Notes: generated by a model from the sequence alone, not told the origin. Numbered from the stretch's first letter, positions 35,294 through 45,438 are shown. The stretch is 64,000 nt of DNA from Rhodoferax aquaticus (GCF_006974105.1 NZ_CP036282.1:1488001-1552000), one strand, 5' to 3'. A program made the numbers and translations.

Positions 35294-35914
35294 TTACGCC
35301 CTGCGCATGGTCAATAGGCCCACGCTGGCACTGGCTAGCAGAGCGGAGCAGCTGCGGTTAAAGATGCGCTTGCCACGGGCGGTAGCAAACCAGTGACGCA
35401 TGTGCAAGCCCATGTAGGCGTAGGCGGCAATGGCTATCCACTCCAGCACCAAGAAAATCCCACCTAGCGTGGCAAACTGCGCCGTCACTGCTTGGCTAGG
35501 GTCTACAAACTGGGGCAAGAAGGCGGTGAATATCAAAATGGCTTTGGGGTTGCCAGCAGCTACAAAAAATTCCTGGCGCGCCAGCTTGCCCAAGCTGGCA
35601 TGTGGGGATGTCGCCTCTTGGCTGGGGCTGGGGTCAGCGCGCCAGAGTTGTACCGCCAAGTAGAGCAAATAGGCAGCGCCAGCTAGCTTGATGCCATAAA
35701 ACAAAAATTCCGATGTGTGCAGCACCACCGCCAAGCCTGTGGACGCCAGAAACAGCATGCCCATAAACGCCAACAAACGCCCTGCACCAGCTAGGCAGGC
35801 CGTGCGAAAGCCATAGCGTGTGGCATTGCTGATGGACAGCAAGTTATTGGGCCCCGGCGCCATATTGAGCGCGAAGCAAGCTGGAACAAACAAAAGCAAG
35901 GTGGCGGAGTTCAT
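35294..35914 (-). CDS. LysE/RhtB-family exporter
   Basis: A 206-residue membrane protein of the LysE family, which exports amino acids or related small compounds. PGPNNLLSISNATRYGF near residues 21-37 is the family's opening motif, and SPHASLGKLARQEFFVAAGNPKAILIF holds the central loop and GNPK motif. About six transmembrane helices are expected. The substrate is unknown. It is convergent with the two-component system. Confidence 0.88.
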   Translation of the reverse strand: MNSATLLLFVPACFALNMAPGPNNLLSISNATRYGFRTACLAGAGRLLAFMGMLFLASTGLAVVLHTSEFLFYGIKLAGAAYLLYLAVQLWRADPSPSQEATSPHASLGKLARQEFFVAAGNPKAILIFTAFLPQFVDPSQAVTAQFATLGGIFLVLEWIAIAAYAYMGLHMRHWFATARGKRIFNRSCSALLASASVGLLTMRRA

Positions 35915-36001
35915 GGGTACGTGCGCAAAAAACAGTGATGGTGACGTCTAACCAGTTTACAAGCCCTTGGCGGTGCGCCTTGGTGCTGCCAGCTGTTTTG
36001 T

Positions 36002-38851
36002 CTAGGCGTCGCGTGAGTCTGATTCTGTGGACAGCATAGACGCAATCTCACTGGCTGAGGCAGACGAGCGCTCGGCCAACTTGCGAACCTCCGTGGCCAC
36101 CACAGCAAACCCTCTGCCCATGTCACCTGCGCGCGCCGCCTCAATGGCGGCATTGAGCGACAGCATATTGGTTTGGTCCGCCAAGTTGTTGATGGTTGCA
36201 ACCACCGTGCGTATACGGGCGATGGTAGCCCGCTGCTGCGACACATCGGTGGCATACATCACCACCTTGGCCAGCGTTTTTTCTACCGACACGATGGGGT
36301 TGAACGTGGCCGCCAAGTGCAGCGGACTGCCGTCTTTGCGCCGCACTTCCACATCGGTGCTGATGGATTTGCCTTGTGCCAAGGTGTCCATGCCTTGGTT
36401 GGATGTGGCTGTGCGAAAAGCCGCTATGACCAAGTCGTCTGCCTGGGCCACTGTGTCAGCGCCCAATAATTGCAAAAGCATGGGGCTTGCATCTTGCAAT
36501 TGCCCCGTCATGTTCCAGTCCGCCACCACCGTGGACTGGCGGATGGCTTGGAGCCGCACATTGTTCTCAAGTGCGCCCATCTTGGTGGAGGTGACGTTTG
36601 CTTGGATAGAGATGAACTTGTCCAGCTTGCCGCTTTCGTTGAACACCGGGTTAATGGCCAAAGAGATCCAATAGGGGTGCCCCTCTTTGTTGTAGTTGAG
36701 AATTTCTTCGTAGAAGGGCTCGTGGGCATCGATCTTGTGGCGTATGCGCTTGACGGTGGCTTGGTCGGTGTGTTTGCCTTGCAATAGCGCGCCAGGCTTT
36801 TTGCCCCGCGCCTCGGCCAGGGTATAGCCGGTCAGGCGTTCAAAGCCATTGTTCACATACTCGATGCGTCCCTTGGGGTCGCAAATCACCACCGAGTTGT
36901 CGGTTTCGTTGGCCACCAGCGAGAGAATGCGAATTTGCTCCCGGCGAGACACCTCTTCGGTAATGTCTTTAAGGAACGCCGTGTACAAAATGCGGCCTTC
37001 GAGCTGAATTTTCGAAAGTGAAAGGGCCGCAAAGCAAGCCCGGCCATCTTTGCGTTCAATGGGTACTTCGCGGCTGGTGCCCACAATTTTGTCTTGGCCT
37101 GTGTCGCGGTTGGCATTGACGAGCCGGTCGTGGTTACCTTGAATGTTGTACGGCACCAGCATCTTGACGTTGTTGCCCAGCACCTCTTCGCGCCTATAGC
37201 CCCACAGGCGCTCAGCAGCGGGGTTGTAAAAGGTCACGCAGTTGTCCTCGTCAATGGTGACCACGGCGTCTAGGGCTTGCTCTAGCGTCTGCTCAATGAT
37301 GGCCTGTGACTCGCGCTGGGCCGTGACGTCACGCACAAATGCGGTGTAGCCGACGCCACTGGACAGCTTGACCCTAGACAGCGACAGCGACGCCCAAATG
37401 CGGCTGCCGTCTTTGCGTTGCATATTGACTTCACGGAACGTCCCCACAATTTTGTCCACACCGGTGCTGCGGTTGGCGTTGACATAGCTGTCATGCGGGG
37501 CTTGGTGCTCCAAGGGCACCAGCATGCGCACGTTATGCCCCATCACTTCATCACGCTTAAAGCCCCACAGCCGTTGGGCGGCATCGTTGTAATAGGTGAT
37601 GCAGTTGTTGGCGTCGATGCTCACCACACCGTCGACAGACTGGTCCAAGATGGCTTGGGTCTGCGCAGTGAGTTGCCGTATTTCTTCGCGTTGCTGCACC
37701 TCAGCCGTGATGTCTTTGACAAAAGCGGTGTACAGGGTGCGACCTTCCAATCTCACCTTGGAGAGCGACAAGGCCGCGTGCCGCTTGCTACCGTCTAGGC
37801 GCTCAATCACCACCTCGCGGCTCGTACCCACGATTTTGTCGACCCCCGTGTTGCGGTTGGCATTGACAAAGCTGTCATGCGGCGCTTGTATGGCTTGGGG
37901 CACCAGCATCCGCACGTTTTTCCCCAGCACGGTGTCGCGCGGATGGCCCCACAGCTTCTCTGCTGCCGGGTTGTAGAAGGTGATGCAGTTGGCCTCGTCA
38001 ATCGTCACCACGGCGTCCAGCGCCTGCTCTAGGGTTTGGTGGATGATGGCCTGCGCCTCAAACTGCGCGGTAATGTCTTTGACAAAGGCGGTGTACAAGG
38101 TGCGACCGTCCAGTTGCACTTTAGACAAGGATAAGGCGGCATGCCGCTTGCTGCCGTCGGCACGCTCAATGACGACCTCACGGCTGGTGCCCACAATCTT
38201 GTCGACCCCTGTGGTGCGGTTGGCATTGACAAAGCTGTCGTGTGGCGCCTGAATGGCTTGGGGTACGAGCATGCGCACGTTGTGTCCCAACACTGCACTG
38301 CGCGCATAGCCCCACAAACGCTCGGCCGCAGGGTTGTAAAACGTAATGCAGTTGTTCTCGTCAATGGTGACCACAGCATCCAGCGCTTGCTCCAGCGTTT
38401 GCTGGATGATGGCTTGGCTTTCACGCTGGGCCGTGATGTCGCGCACGAAGGCCGTGTAGCCAATCCCTTGGGGGGTGTTCACCTTAGACAATGACAGCGA
38501 AGCCCATATCCGGGAGCCGTCTTTGCGCTGCATATGCACTTCGCGAAACGTGCCCACAATTTTGTCGACACCGGTGCTGCGGTTGGCGTTGACGTAGCCA
38601 TCGTGGGGGGCTTGGTGCTCGCTGGGTACCAGCATGCGCACGTTTTGGCCTAGCACTTCTTCGCGGGTGTAGCCCCACAGGCGCTGGGCGGCCGCGTTGT
38701 AGTAGGTGATGCAATTGGCAGGGTCAATGCTGACCACCGCATCGACCGATTGGTCCAAAATGGCCTGCGTGGCGCTGGTGTCACTGGGGTGGCCTAGCAG
38801 TACGTGCCAAGCATGGGTGAATCGCTCCCACACAGAATGCTTCTGTTGCAT
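36002..38851 (-). CDS. Soluble multi-PAS chemotaxis-type receptor with five FixL-like PAS domains
   Basis: A 949-residue protein without transmembrane segments. Five PAS domains of about 120 residues (about 28-151, 152-272, 273-397, 398-521, 522-645) share long identical stretches. Types alternate A-B-B-A-B, with ILDQSVDxVVSID for A and [14 protein letters not shown] for B. All five keep the FixL haem-ligand position (His83, His204, His325, His453, His574) and an Arg 20 residues later. A sixth and seventh PAS of different sequence follow (about 646-875). The C-terminal 65-70 residues are just the methyl-accepting signalling tip ([20 protein letters not shown]). They lack the rest of the coiled bundle and the adaptation sites. 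The role is probably cytoplasmic redox or oxygen sensing coupled to a chemosensory array; haem or FAD binding is inferred. Confidence 0.88.
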   Translation of the reverse strand: MQQKHSVWERFTHAWHVLLGHPSDTSATQAILDQSVDAVVSIDPANCITYYNAAAQRLWGYTREEVLGQNVRMLVPSEHQAPHDGYVNANRSTGVDKIVGTFREVHMQRKDGSRIWASLSLSKVNTPQGIGYTAFVRDITAQRESQAIIQQTLEQALDAVVTIDENNCITFYNPAAERLWGYARSAVLGHNVRMLVPQAIQAPHDSFVNANRTTGVDKIVGTSREVVIERADGSKRHAALSLSKVQLDGRTLYTAFVKDITAQFEAQAIIHQTLEQALDAVVTIDEANCITFYNPAAEKLWGHPRDTVLGKNVRMLVPQAIQAPHDSFVNANRNTGVDKIVGTSREVVIERLDGSKRHAALSLSKVRLEGRTLYTAFVKDITAEVQQREEIRQLTAQTQAILDQSVDGVVSIDANNCITYYNDAAQRLWGFKRDEVMGHNVRMLVPLEHQAPHDSYVNANRSTGVDKIVGTFREVNMQRKDGSRIWASLSLSRVKLSSGVGYTAFVRDVTAQRESQAIIEQTLEQALDAVVTIDEDNCVTFYNPAAERLWGYRREEVLGNNVKMLVPYNIQGNHDRLVNANRDTGQDKIVGTSREVPIERKDGRACFAALSLSKIQLEGRILYTAFLKDITEEVSRREQIRILSLVANETDNSVVICDPKGRIEYVNNGFERLTGYTLAEARGKKPGALLQGKHTDQATVKRIRHKIDAHEPFYEEILNYNKEGHPYWISLAINPVFNESGKLDKFISIQANVTSTKMGALENNVRLQAIRQSTVVADWNMTGQLQDASPMLLQLLGADTVAQADDLVIAAFRTATSNQGMDTLAQGKSISTDVEVRRKDGSPLHLAATFNPIVSVEKTLAKVVMYATDVSQQRATIARIRTVVATINNLADQTNMLSLNAAIEAARAGDMGRGFAVVATEVRKLAERSSASASEIASMLSTESDSRDA

Positions 38852-39044
38852 GCAAACCCCTTAGGTTTAGTGCGCCGCTTTCGGCACGTTAGCCGGATTT
38901 GCCGCACTTTAGCAGTGAATGCAGCGCTTGTCTTGCTCTACGCCGCGCTTGCTAGAACAGCGGGGTTTTTGGGGGCTATACATGCGGGCGTGCGGCTGAG
39001 CCCTTGTCCGCCTACGCTTGCCTTGCCTGTCACTGTCTCTTAAG

Positions 39045-39100
39045 TTACTATAAAAAATATAGCTAAGTATGCAATCCAAATAAGCGCTAAGAGCTACTTT
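39045..39100 (+). repeat. Short intergenic repeat, copy 4
   Basis: It reads ACTATAAAAAATATAGCTAA and then GTATGCAATCCAAATAAGCG. A diverged copy that ends inside the tail of the binding-protein gene region. Confidence 0.5.
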
Positions 39101-39831
39101 AGTAAATACTTGTCATAGATCTGCTGGTAGCGACCTGAGCTTTTGAGCTGTTTGAGCCCTGCATTGAAATCGTCTCGGATTTTGCTGTCTCGGAACACCG
39201 GCCGATAGTCCGCAGGGTCAACCGTGGTGAAAGTATGCTCTTCTACTACTTGCAGATCTTTGCCTGTTTCAAGCTTGTGTTGGCGTGTGAAGTACTTGAA
39301 GATGGTCCGGTCACTCAAGACCAAGTCATAGCGCCCCAAGTCCAAGGTGCGCACCTGAATGGCTTGGTCATTTTGTTCAAAGTATTTGCCAGCAGCGGCT
39401 ACCGGGCCTAGCCATTCTGGGTAACGTTTCACGGCACCTTGAAAGGCAATGACGCTGAGCCCTTGTAGGTCTGCTGGGGTCTTGATGTGCAACTTGCGGC
39501 TTGCCAATGCAATGAGCACGTTGTCGTATACCACCGCAGTGTCGCCATACAACGCACCATACGGCCTGAGGTCTTCGCCACCATCGGTCATGGCGGCGTC
39601 CACCCGTTTGGTTTTGAAAGACAGCGGCACCCTGGCAAACGGGAAGTAAGCGGGCTTGAGCACATGGCCCCGCAAGGCCAAAGCCTCTCCAATGACCTCA
39701 AGCTCAATGCCAGAGTTGGTTTCCGGAAAGCAAAATGGGGGAATCCGGTCCCCAAACGCCATAGTGACCTCGGCTGACCAAGCCGGGAACACCAGCAACA
39801 AAGCGAAACCAAACGCAGCGATTGCTTTCAT
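39094..39831 (-). CDS. Stand-alone family-3 periplasmic solute-binding protein
   Basis: A 245-residue protein with a signal peptide (MKAIAAFGFALLLVFPAWSA) and an SBP_bac_3-type fold. ATG 39831 is chosen; the longer frame adds residues ahead of the signal peptide. It is divergent from another binding protein of the same class, with a 220-bp spacer between them, and no permease is near. Such orphans may supply shared transporters or periplasmic sensors. Confidence 0.85.
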   Translation of the reverse strand: MKAIAAFGFALLLVFPAWSAEVTMAFGDRIPPFCFPETNSGIELEVIGEALALRGHVLKPAYFPFARVPLSFKTKRVDAAMTDGGEDLRPYGALYGDTAVVYDNVLIALASRKLHIKTPADLQGLSVIAFQGAVKRYPEWLGPVAAAGKYFEQNDQAIQVRTLDLGRYDLVLSDRTIFKYFTRQHKLETGKDLQVVEEHTFTTVDPADYRPVFRDSKIRDDFNAGLKQLKSSGRYQQIYDKYLLK

Positions 39832-40051
39832 AACGCTCTCCCGATGAGGCTCAGCCAATGGTGGCACGAGGGTGCCTTAGCCATGTTTTTTTCCAACACT
39901 GTATCGCGTGGATGTGGCTCTGGCAAATCCGTCGATACGTGCAACTGCACCGAGCTTGCATTGCCACCCCACAGGCGAGTAGCATGCGGCTTGGCAAAAG
40001 CCGCGCAGATATTCCTCTGGCTTGGCGACTATTTGCACTCAGGAAGCAGGT

Positions 40052-40804
40052 ATGAAGCGACGCGTTCTGATCGGAGCTGGTAGTTTGCTTGGCGCAGCGG
40101 TCTTGCTACCAACGCAAGCACAAACCGTGGTGAAGGTGCGCATGGCGTACTTTGAAGACTTTGCGCCCATGAGCTTCAAAACCCCCAAAGGCGATATGGC
40201 GGGCATCTTTATAGAAACCCTCAACCACATTGCCAAGGCGAGTGGCGTGGCGTTTCAGCATTCAGGGTTTCCGTGGCAGCGTGCCCAAAACTACATCAAG
40301 GCCGGTGAGCTGGACGCTCTGTGCGCATGGAACTCAGTGGAACGCAAAGAGTACTTGTGGTTTGCCTCCACCCCGGTGATCGAGCAGACCATGGGCATCT
40401 ACCACCGGCCCAAGGATGCACGTGTTCAGGCCATCAGATCTGTGCAGGATATGCGCGCTTTGGCCCAGGGCAGTTATCTGGGCAATGGTTACGCCAAGCA
40501 ATACCTAGAGCCCGATCTGATCAAGTGGCAAGCCGACATGACCTCCGTACTACGGCTGGTGGCCGCGGAGAGCTTGGACATCTTTGTAGAGGGGGAGCTC
40601 ATAGGCAAAGCTGCCATTGAGAAACATGGGCTGCAAGGCAAACTTGCGTTCACCCCGCTGCCATTTCTTGATCCAGTGCGTTCGTACTTTGGGCTGCGTA
40701 AGTCCTTTGACAAGGCGCAGCACATCGTCGAGCGCGTAGATGGGGCGCTTGGCCAGGCACGCAAGTCTGGCGCGCTGGGCATCATTTACAAGAAGTACGT
40801 GTAG
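40052..40804 (+). CDS. Stand-alone family-3 periplasmic solute-binding protein
   Basis: A 250-residue protein with a signal peptide (residues 1-22, MKRRVLIGAGSLLGAAVLLP) and a bilobed binding fold. ATG 40052 has AGGAAG upstream. Recognisable parts include DFAPMSFKTPKGDMAGIFIE near the N-terminus. It is divergent from the neighbouring binding-protein gene, and no transporter genes accompany it. It is convergent with the cupin gene. Confidence 0.85.
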   Translation: MKRRVLIGAGSLLGAAVLLPTQAQTVVKVRMAYFEDFAPMSFKTPKGDMAGIFIETLNHIAKASGVAFQHSGFPWQRAQNYIKAGELDALCAWNSVERKEYLWFASTPVIEQTMGIYHRPKDARVQAIRSVQDMRALAQGSYLGNGYAKQYLEPDLIKWQADMTSVLRLVAAESLDIFVEGELIGKAAIEKHGLQGKLAFTPLPFLDPVRSYFGLRKSFDKAQHIVERVDGALGQARKSGALGIIYKKYV

Positions 40805-40818
40805 GGCTGCTGCGCTGC

Positions 40819-41244
40819 TTAAATCCACTCATCGCTGCTCACTGTGCGCGAGCCCCCGGCATTGCCCGTATTGACGGTTCCGCAGGGTTCGATAAGCAGT
40901 AGCTTGACCTCTTGCTCTGCAAATGGCTTGTGCATCACCCCTTTGGGCACGACATACATTTCGCCCGCAGACACCAGCACGTGGCCGTCCTGAAAGTCGA
41001 TGCGCAGTTGCCCCTCCAGCACGACAAAGGTTTCATCCGTCTCTGCGTGTTCATGCCAGATGAAGTCGCCTTGCAGCCTTGCTAACTTGAACTGGTAGTC
41101 GTTCATTTGCGCAAGCACCTTTTGGCGCCATTGGTCTTGGAACAGGCCGAACTTTTCTGCGAAGTTGATGCTGCGGTAAGGGGCTGCGTTGTGCGCTGCG
41201 TGAGATGGGGTGGTCGACAAAGGGTGCTCCGGTGGCTGGTTCAT
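40819..41244 (-). CDS. Cupin-domain protein
   Basis: A 141-residue single-domain cupin. The two metal-binding motifs are visible: GDFIWHEHAETDETFVVLEG (His, His, Glu) and YVVPKGVMHKPFA (His). It probably binds a divalent metal; enzymatic role unknown. It is preceded on the same strand by an AraC regulator gene with a 54-bp gap, so the two may form an operon. Confidence 0.85.
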   Translation of the reverse strand: MNQPPEHPLSTTPSHAAHNAAPYRSINFAEKFGLFQDQWRQKVLAQMNDYQFKLARLQGDFIWHEHAETDETFVVLEGQLRIDFQDGHVLVSAGEMYVVPKGVMHKPFAEQEVKLLLIEPCGTVNTGNAGGSRTVSSDEWI

Positions 41245-41298
41245 AAGCCATCAGATTAGCTAGACAGGCGCAGAAAATCTTGTACGTTTGTGCGGCGC

Positions 41299-42126
41299 CT
41301 ACCGCGCGCCAAGTGCCCGCGGCGTCTGAAGCCTAAGCCAACGCGCGGGCGACATGCCATAGGTTTTGGTGAAGTGCCGTGTCATGTGGCTTTGGTCGGT
41401 GAATCCGGCTGCCAGTGCCGCACTGACCAAGGGTTGCCCTTGCACCAGGAGCGCGCGCACTAGGTCCAGGCGGCGCATCGTCAGGTAGCGGTAGGGCGAC
41501 GTCCCAAACAAAAGCCGGAAATCGCGCGACAAACTCCACCGATCTCGCCCACTGTGGTCAGCCAGCTCTGCCAAAGTAAGGGGGCGTTCCATCGCGCTAT
41601 GGATGTACTCGCGCGCCCGCTCTGCCGCCCGGTAGTCAAAAAGGCCAGAGTGCACGCTTGCACCCGCAGCGGCATGCAGCGCATGCGCTAGCTCAAACAA
41701 GGCGTCTTCTTCTTCCAAGCGCTCCATCGGGTGGTCCATACGCGGCAGCAAGGCCTGCGTGGCAGCATAGAGGCGCGGATCGTGGCTGATCCCGTGTTTG
41801 ACAAACGGCAAGGGCTTGCCACCCAAGATTTGCTGAATCAGTGCGGGCTCGATGTAGAGCATGCGGTATTGAAAACCCTCGCCAGTCCCGGCCTGACCAT
41901 CATGGGCCTCGTCGGGGTGTAGGACCATCGTGCCACCTGGCACGCTGTGGCGCTCCTCGCCTCGGTAGCGAAAACTCTGCACGCCTGAGAGAGTAGTGCC
42001 TATCGCGTAGGTGTCATGCCGGTGCATGTCATAACCATGCTTGGCAATGAACGCCTCAATGCGTTCAAACTTGTTGTCAGACGCGCTGCGGTGAATCCAA
42101 TCGGTGTGGGGCTTTAGGGAGGCCAT
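41299..42126 (-). CDS. AraC-family transcriptional regulator
   Basis: A 275-residue regulator. Residues about 20-110 form the cupin-like AraC ligand-binding arm (HRHDTYAIGTTLSG). The last 100 residues carry two helix-turn-helices (LTLAELADHSGRDRWSLSRD and PLVSAALAAGFTDQSHMTRH). ATG 42126 gives a usual family N-terminus; the longer frame adds 25 unlikely residues. It probably regulates the cupin gene directly downstream. Confidence 0.9.
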   Translation of the reverse strand: MASLKPHTDWIHRSASDNKFERIEAFIAKHGYDMHRHDTYAIGTTLSGVQSFRYRGEERHSVPGGTMVLHPDEAHDGQAGTGEGFQYRMLYIEPALIQQILGGKPLPFVKHGISHDPRLYAATQALLPRMDHPMERLEEEDALFELAHALHAAAGASVHSGLFDYRAAERAREYIHSAMERPLTLAELADHSGRDRWSLSRDFRLLFGTSPYRYLTMRRLDLVRALLVQGQPLVSAALAAGFTDQSHMTRHFTKTYGMSPARWLRLQTPRALGAR

Positions 42127-42537
42127 GCCGCAATGGTACTTCTGGCGTCGCGAAGCTGGGTCAAGTTGTGGACTGGCCGATGAACCACGCCTCCTAACCA
42201 AGATGGTTAGGCATGGCTAAACAGCGTCAAGGCCTGCGTTGCGAAGAGGCAGGGGGATAAGGGCTAGGGTGTGGCCGCCTCTTGGATGTTGCCCGCTGGA
42301 TTACTGTGAGTAGTCCATGGTGGGCATGGTGGCAATCAGGTCGATGGGGGCCTGTTTGGCAGTTTCTCAAGCGGTCCTTCTCTAAATCGGGCATGTCGCG
42401 CTTGCCCTCGTTTTTGACCGATAGCCATTTAGATGACCGTTTCGATCCGAGAGCAATTGCGCAAAGATCGCTGGAATATCATGTGCAGATAAGCTCGTCA
42501 GTGAACCCAATTTCAACGCGACTACCCGTTTGTGCCC
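42127..42537. other. Intergenic stretch with a possible gene remnant
   Basis: This 411-bp stretch holds no intact gene. On the minus strand, 42301-42369 encodes QAPIDLIATMPTMDYSQ followed by TAA and looks like the last codons of a lost gene. Its upstream part ends abruptly near 42370, where AT-richer sequence leading to the alginate-lyase-like gene begins. This could be an insertion junction. Confidence 0.4.
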
Positions 42538-43605
42538 ATGAAAATCTTCAGAAGAGATTTGCTTAGCTGCTTGCTGCTCCTTTCGGTCGTGGGTATTAGC
42601 TGGGCCTCTGGGGTGACTAGCTATGCATTTGTCACGCCGACCCAAGCTGACGCACTGGGACAACAAGGCCGCAACGAGCAGGCCGGCGTCGTGCTGCGAG
42701 CAGCTGCGAAGGCGCTTGATCGCACGCCCCATGCCATGGCAAAAATTCACGTTGAGGGCTCGCTGCCAGGTCAAGGTATCCGCGATGAAAGTGTGGAAGC
42801 CCTTCGAGACTTCACCGCTGCCCGTGATCTGGCGCTCGCAGGACGCTTAAGCGGGGAGTCACGATTTGCAGATGCCGCTGCAAAACTGCTGGGGTCGTGG
42901 GCGGCTGTGTATTCGCCCAGCTTGAATCCAATCGATGAAACAGAGTTCGATTCGCTCTTTATCGCCTGGGATTTATTACCCGAAAATGCTAGACAGCCAT
43001 CGAAGGCCAAAATGGAAAAGCTCATACGAGCCTTCGCAATAGGCTATTTGCAAACGCCTCCCCAACGCACGACAGCCGTTAACAACTGGAACAGCCATCG
43101 GGTGAAGCTTGCGACACTGGCGGCTTTTGCCACCGGAGATGAGCACCTGATAACGCAGGCACATGAGCGTTTCAAAGAGCAGCTTCGCAACAATATTGAC
43201 AGTAGAGGTAAAACCTATGACTTTACGCAGCGAGACGCGCTGCATTACGTGGTGTACAGCCTCGAGCCTCTGCTCATGGCAGCTCTGGCAGCCCAACAAC
43301 ACGGGCAGAATTGGTGGAATGACGAGGACAGCCGGCTCTCACTAGCATTGAATTGGCTGCGCCCCTACGCCAGCGGCGAGAAAACGCACATCGAGTTCGC
43401 TAAGACCACCGTCAAATGGGATCATGTGCGTCGCGATGCCGGATTAAAAGGATTTGACGGAATGTTTGATCGAAAGAAAGCACGCTTGGTCTATGTTTTG
43501 GCGGCCCGCTTTGACAGGCAATACGGAGAACTTGCAACTAGCTTGCGCGACGCTCCTTGGCAGGATGCGTGGCTTTCACTGATCGCCCCACTGTCGAGCC
43601 AATAA
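42538..43605 (+). CDS. Alginate-lyase-family (PL5-like) secreted protein
   Basis: A 355-residue protein with a signal peptide (residues 1-24). It has the alginate-lyase-family landmarks: NNWNSHRVKLATLAAFATGD (about residues 183-202) with the conserved Asn-Asn and His, and RDALHYVVYSLEPLL (about 234-248) with the catalytic Tyr region. Such enzymes cleave mannuronate-rich polymers by beta-elimination in the periplasm. The gene is alone, without alginate biosynthesis or uptake genes. It is visibly less GC-rich than its neighbours and probably acquired. ATG 42538 is chosen over a GTG two codons earlier. Confidence 0.82.
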   Translation: MKIFRRDLLSCLLLLSVVGISWASGVTSYAFVTPTQADALGQQGRNEQAGVVLRAAAKALDRTPHAMAKIHVEGSLPGQGIRDESVEALRDFTAARDLALAGRLSGESRFADAAAKLLGSWAAVYSPSLNPIDETEFDSLFIAWDLLPENARQPSKAKMEKLIRAFAIGYLQTPPQRTTAVNNWNSHRVKLATLAAFATGDEHLITQAHERFKEQLRNNIDSRGKTYDFTQRDALHYVVYSLEPLLMAALAAQQHGQNWWNDEDSRLSLALNWLRPYASGEKTHIEFAKTTVKWDHVRRDAGLKGFDGMFDRKKARLVYVLAARFDRQYGELATSLRDAPWQDAWLSLIAPLSSQ

Positions 43606-43626
43606 AACATCGATGACAAATTGGGA

Positions 43627-44061
43627 TCATGGACTATGTCGCGGTAACAAAAGCCCGTCGGGAACATACCCCGTGTCCACCAAAGTTTTGAGCGGCTGGA
43701 ACAGAGGGCTGGGCAGTGCGGACCAGCCAAACCACTGCCAGCCTAAGCATTTGTTGGGCTCCATGATTTGGGGCTCGCCCTCGAAGCGTTGAGCCAAAAC
43801 AAACAGCGTGACGTAGTGCTTGCCCTCTGCTTCAAAGTAGTCGTTGGTATAGGGCGCGGGCTGAAAGCTGTGCAGTTGGAGTCCGGTTTCTTCTAAGACT
43901 TCACGGGCGGCGCACTGTTCCACCGTTTCGCCAAATTCCAAGTGGCCGCCAGGCAGAGCCCAGGTGCCTGCGCCGTGGGAGCCAATGCGTTGGCCTAAGA
44001 GGACGAGGCCGTTGCGAACAATGATGGCGCCGACTCCGACGCTGGGTGTTTTGTCTTGCAT
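43627..44061 (-). CDS. NUDIX hydrolase
   Basis: A 144-residue protein with a complete Nudix box, GGHLEFGETVEQCAAREVLEETG (Gly-x5-Glu-x7-REUxEExGU). Such enzymes hydrolyse nucleoside diphosphate derivatives. The N-terminal PSVGVGAIIVRNGLVLLGQR is typical. The substrate cannot be assigned. It is convergent with the alginate-lyase-like gene, which ends 21 bp away. Confidence 0.9.
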   Translation of the reverse strand: MQDKTPSVGVGAIIVRNGLVLLGQRIGSHGAGTWALPGGHLEFGETVEQCAAREVLEETGLQLHSFQPAPYTNDYFEAEGKHYVTLFVLAQRFEGEPQIMEPNKCLGWQWFGWSALPSPLFQPLKTLVDTGYVPDGLLLPRHSP

Positions 44062-44221
44062 GTGTTGGAGCAGGTTGCGGTAAGGGGCGAGCTTAGCGTA
44101 GCTTTATTGGCCTAAATGCACTCCATCGCCGCAACTGGTTGATTCGCCCCCAGTGCGACCATCGCTTCCAACCTCCACCCCATTGCACTAGCCCGCTGCC
44201 CCATAGGCACTGCGCAGCATG

Positions 44222-44274
44222 CTTTTAATTTGATAGCTGCTTACGCAATACCTATGAGCTCTGCAGCCGTTTTA
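44222..44274 (+). repeat. Short intergenic repeat, copy 5
   Basis: It contains TTTGATAGCTGCTTACGCAA and then TACCTATGAGCTCTGCAGCC. A well-preserved copy, reaching the stop codon of the next gene. Confidence 0.7.
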
Positions 44275-45438
44275 TCGTATGAAGCTTCCGTCTTTCCGCA
44301 GCATGGACAGCTCAGAAAAGTTAATGCCCAAGTGCTCGGTCGGGGTGTAGCGCAGGGTCACGCCGCCCAGGTTCAGGGCCTTGAAGGTTTCTAGCGCCGT
44401 CTTGACTTTTTCAGCGCTGGGGTTGGGGCCGGCTTGTTTGAGCGCCTCCACCACCACCTTGGCGCTGACATAGCCCTCCAAACTGGCGTAGCTAACGTCG
44501 CTCACGCCAATTTTTTTCATGGCGGCCTGGTACTCGATGACGATTGGCATGGCCACGTTCCAAGGGTAGGGCACCACTTGCGAGATGACTACGCCCACGG
44601 CGTCTTTGTCGATGGTTTTGAAGAGCTGTGCACCGTTCAAGAACGACAGCGAGTAGAACGTGGCCCCGGCCCCAGTGGCACGGTAGGCTTGGATGAACTT
44701 GGCGGTAACGTCATTGCTGGCCGAGAACACCACCACCTCTGGCTTGAGCTTGGCTAGCTCTTGCGCTTGGGCGGCTGCATCGGAGGCGTCGTTTTTGATG
44801 GCCACGCTGCCAATCATTTTGGTGCCGCGTTGCTCAATAAAGCTTTTGGCGCTTTCCATGGCGGCACGCGCGCCGGGGTTGTCGTTATGGGCAAAGGCAA
44901 TGCGGGTCACGCCCAAGGTGAACAGGTGGTTCACGATGCGGGCGCACTCCTCTTCAAAGCTGATGCGCACCGGAAAGCCATAGTCCGTGTGCTTCATCAC
45001 GGGGGCCGCGCCGGTGTAGGGCCCCACGATGGGCACTTTGAGTTCGTTGGCGGTTTTCACGGCGCCCACGGAGGAGCTGGTGCCAATGGGCATGAGGATG
45101 GCGACGGCGCCGTCACCCACCAATTGCTTGACGTTGGCACTGGCGCGCGCGGTGTCATAGGCGTCGTCTAGCTGGCGCAGCTCGATAGGGCGCCCGCCAA
45201 TGCCGCCACTGCGGTTGACGGACTCCAGCATGGCACGAATGCCCAGCAGCGGGTCGGTCGACAGGCTGGCCAGCGGGCCACTTTGTACATAGGTTTGCCC
45301 CAGCACAATGGGCTTGCTGTCTGCCAGTGCCAAGGTGGGGGAAACCAAGGCCAAGCAAGTCAGCATGTGGGCCCACAAGCGGGCAGACGTAGAAAAAGGG
45401 CGAGACCTAGCGGCCCCGCCCTGGAGTGGTTGTGTCAT
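44272..45438 (-). CDS. Branched-chain amino acid-type substrate-binding protein
   Basis: A 388-residue type I periplasmic binding protein (Peripla_BP_6). Signal peptide to about residue 40 (LTCLALVSPTLALA); conserved segments include IVLGQTYVQSGPL and AMLESVNRSGGIGGRPIEL. It is a stand-alone gene without liv permease or ATPase genes in the window. It lies 73 bp after the tryptophan dioxygenase gene, separated by a repeat copy, so co-transcription with kyn genes is possible. It might carry an aromatic compound; that is speculative. Confidence 0.88.
   Translation of the reverse strand: MTQPLQGGAARSRPFSTSARLWAHMLTCLALVSPTLALADSKPIVLGQTYVQSGPLASLSTDPLLGIRAMLESVNRSGGIGGRPIELRQLDDAYDTARASANVKQLVGDGAVAILMPIGTSSSVGAVKTANELKVPIVGPYTGAAPVMKHTDYGFPVRISFEEECARIVNHLFTLGVTRIAFAHNDNPGARAAMESAKSFIEQRGTKMIGSVAIKNDASDAAAQAQELAKLKPEVVVFSASNDVTAKFIQAYRATGAGATFYSLSFLNGAQLFKTIDKDAVGVVISQVVPYPWNVAMPIVIEYQAAMKKIGVSDVSYASLEGYVSAKVVVEALKQAGPNPSAEKVKTALETFKALNLGGVTLRYTPTEHLGINFSELSMLRKDGSFIR

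Noticed and set aside
36917..38770. Repetitive DNA that could be taken for an array of non-coding direct repeats
   Set aside because: The repeat unit of about 370 bp is coding: it is the five near-identical PAS domains.
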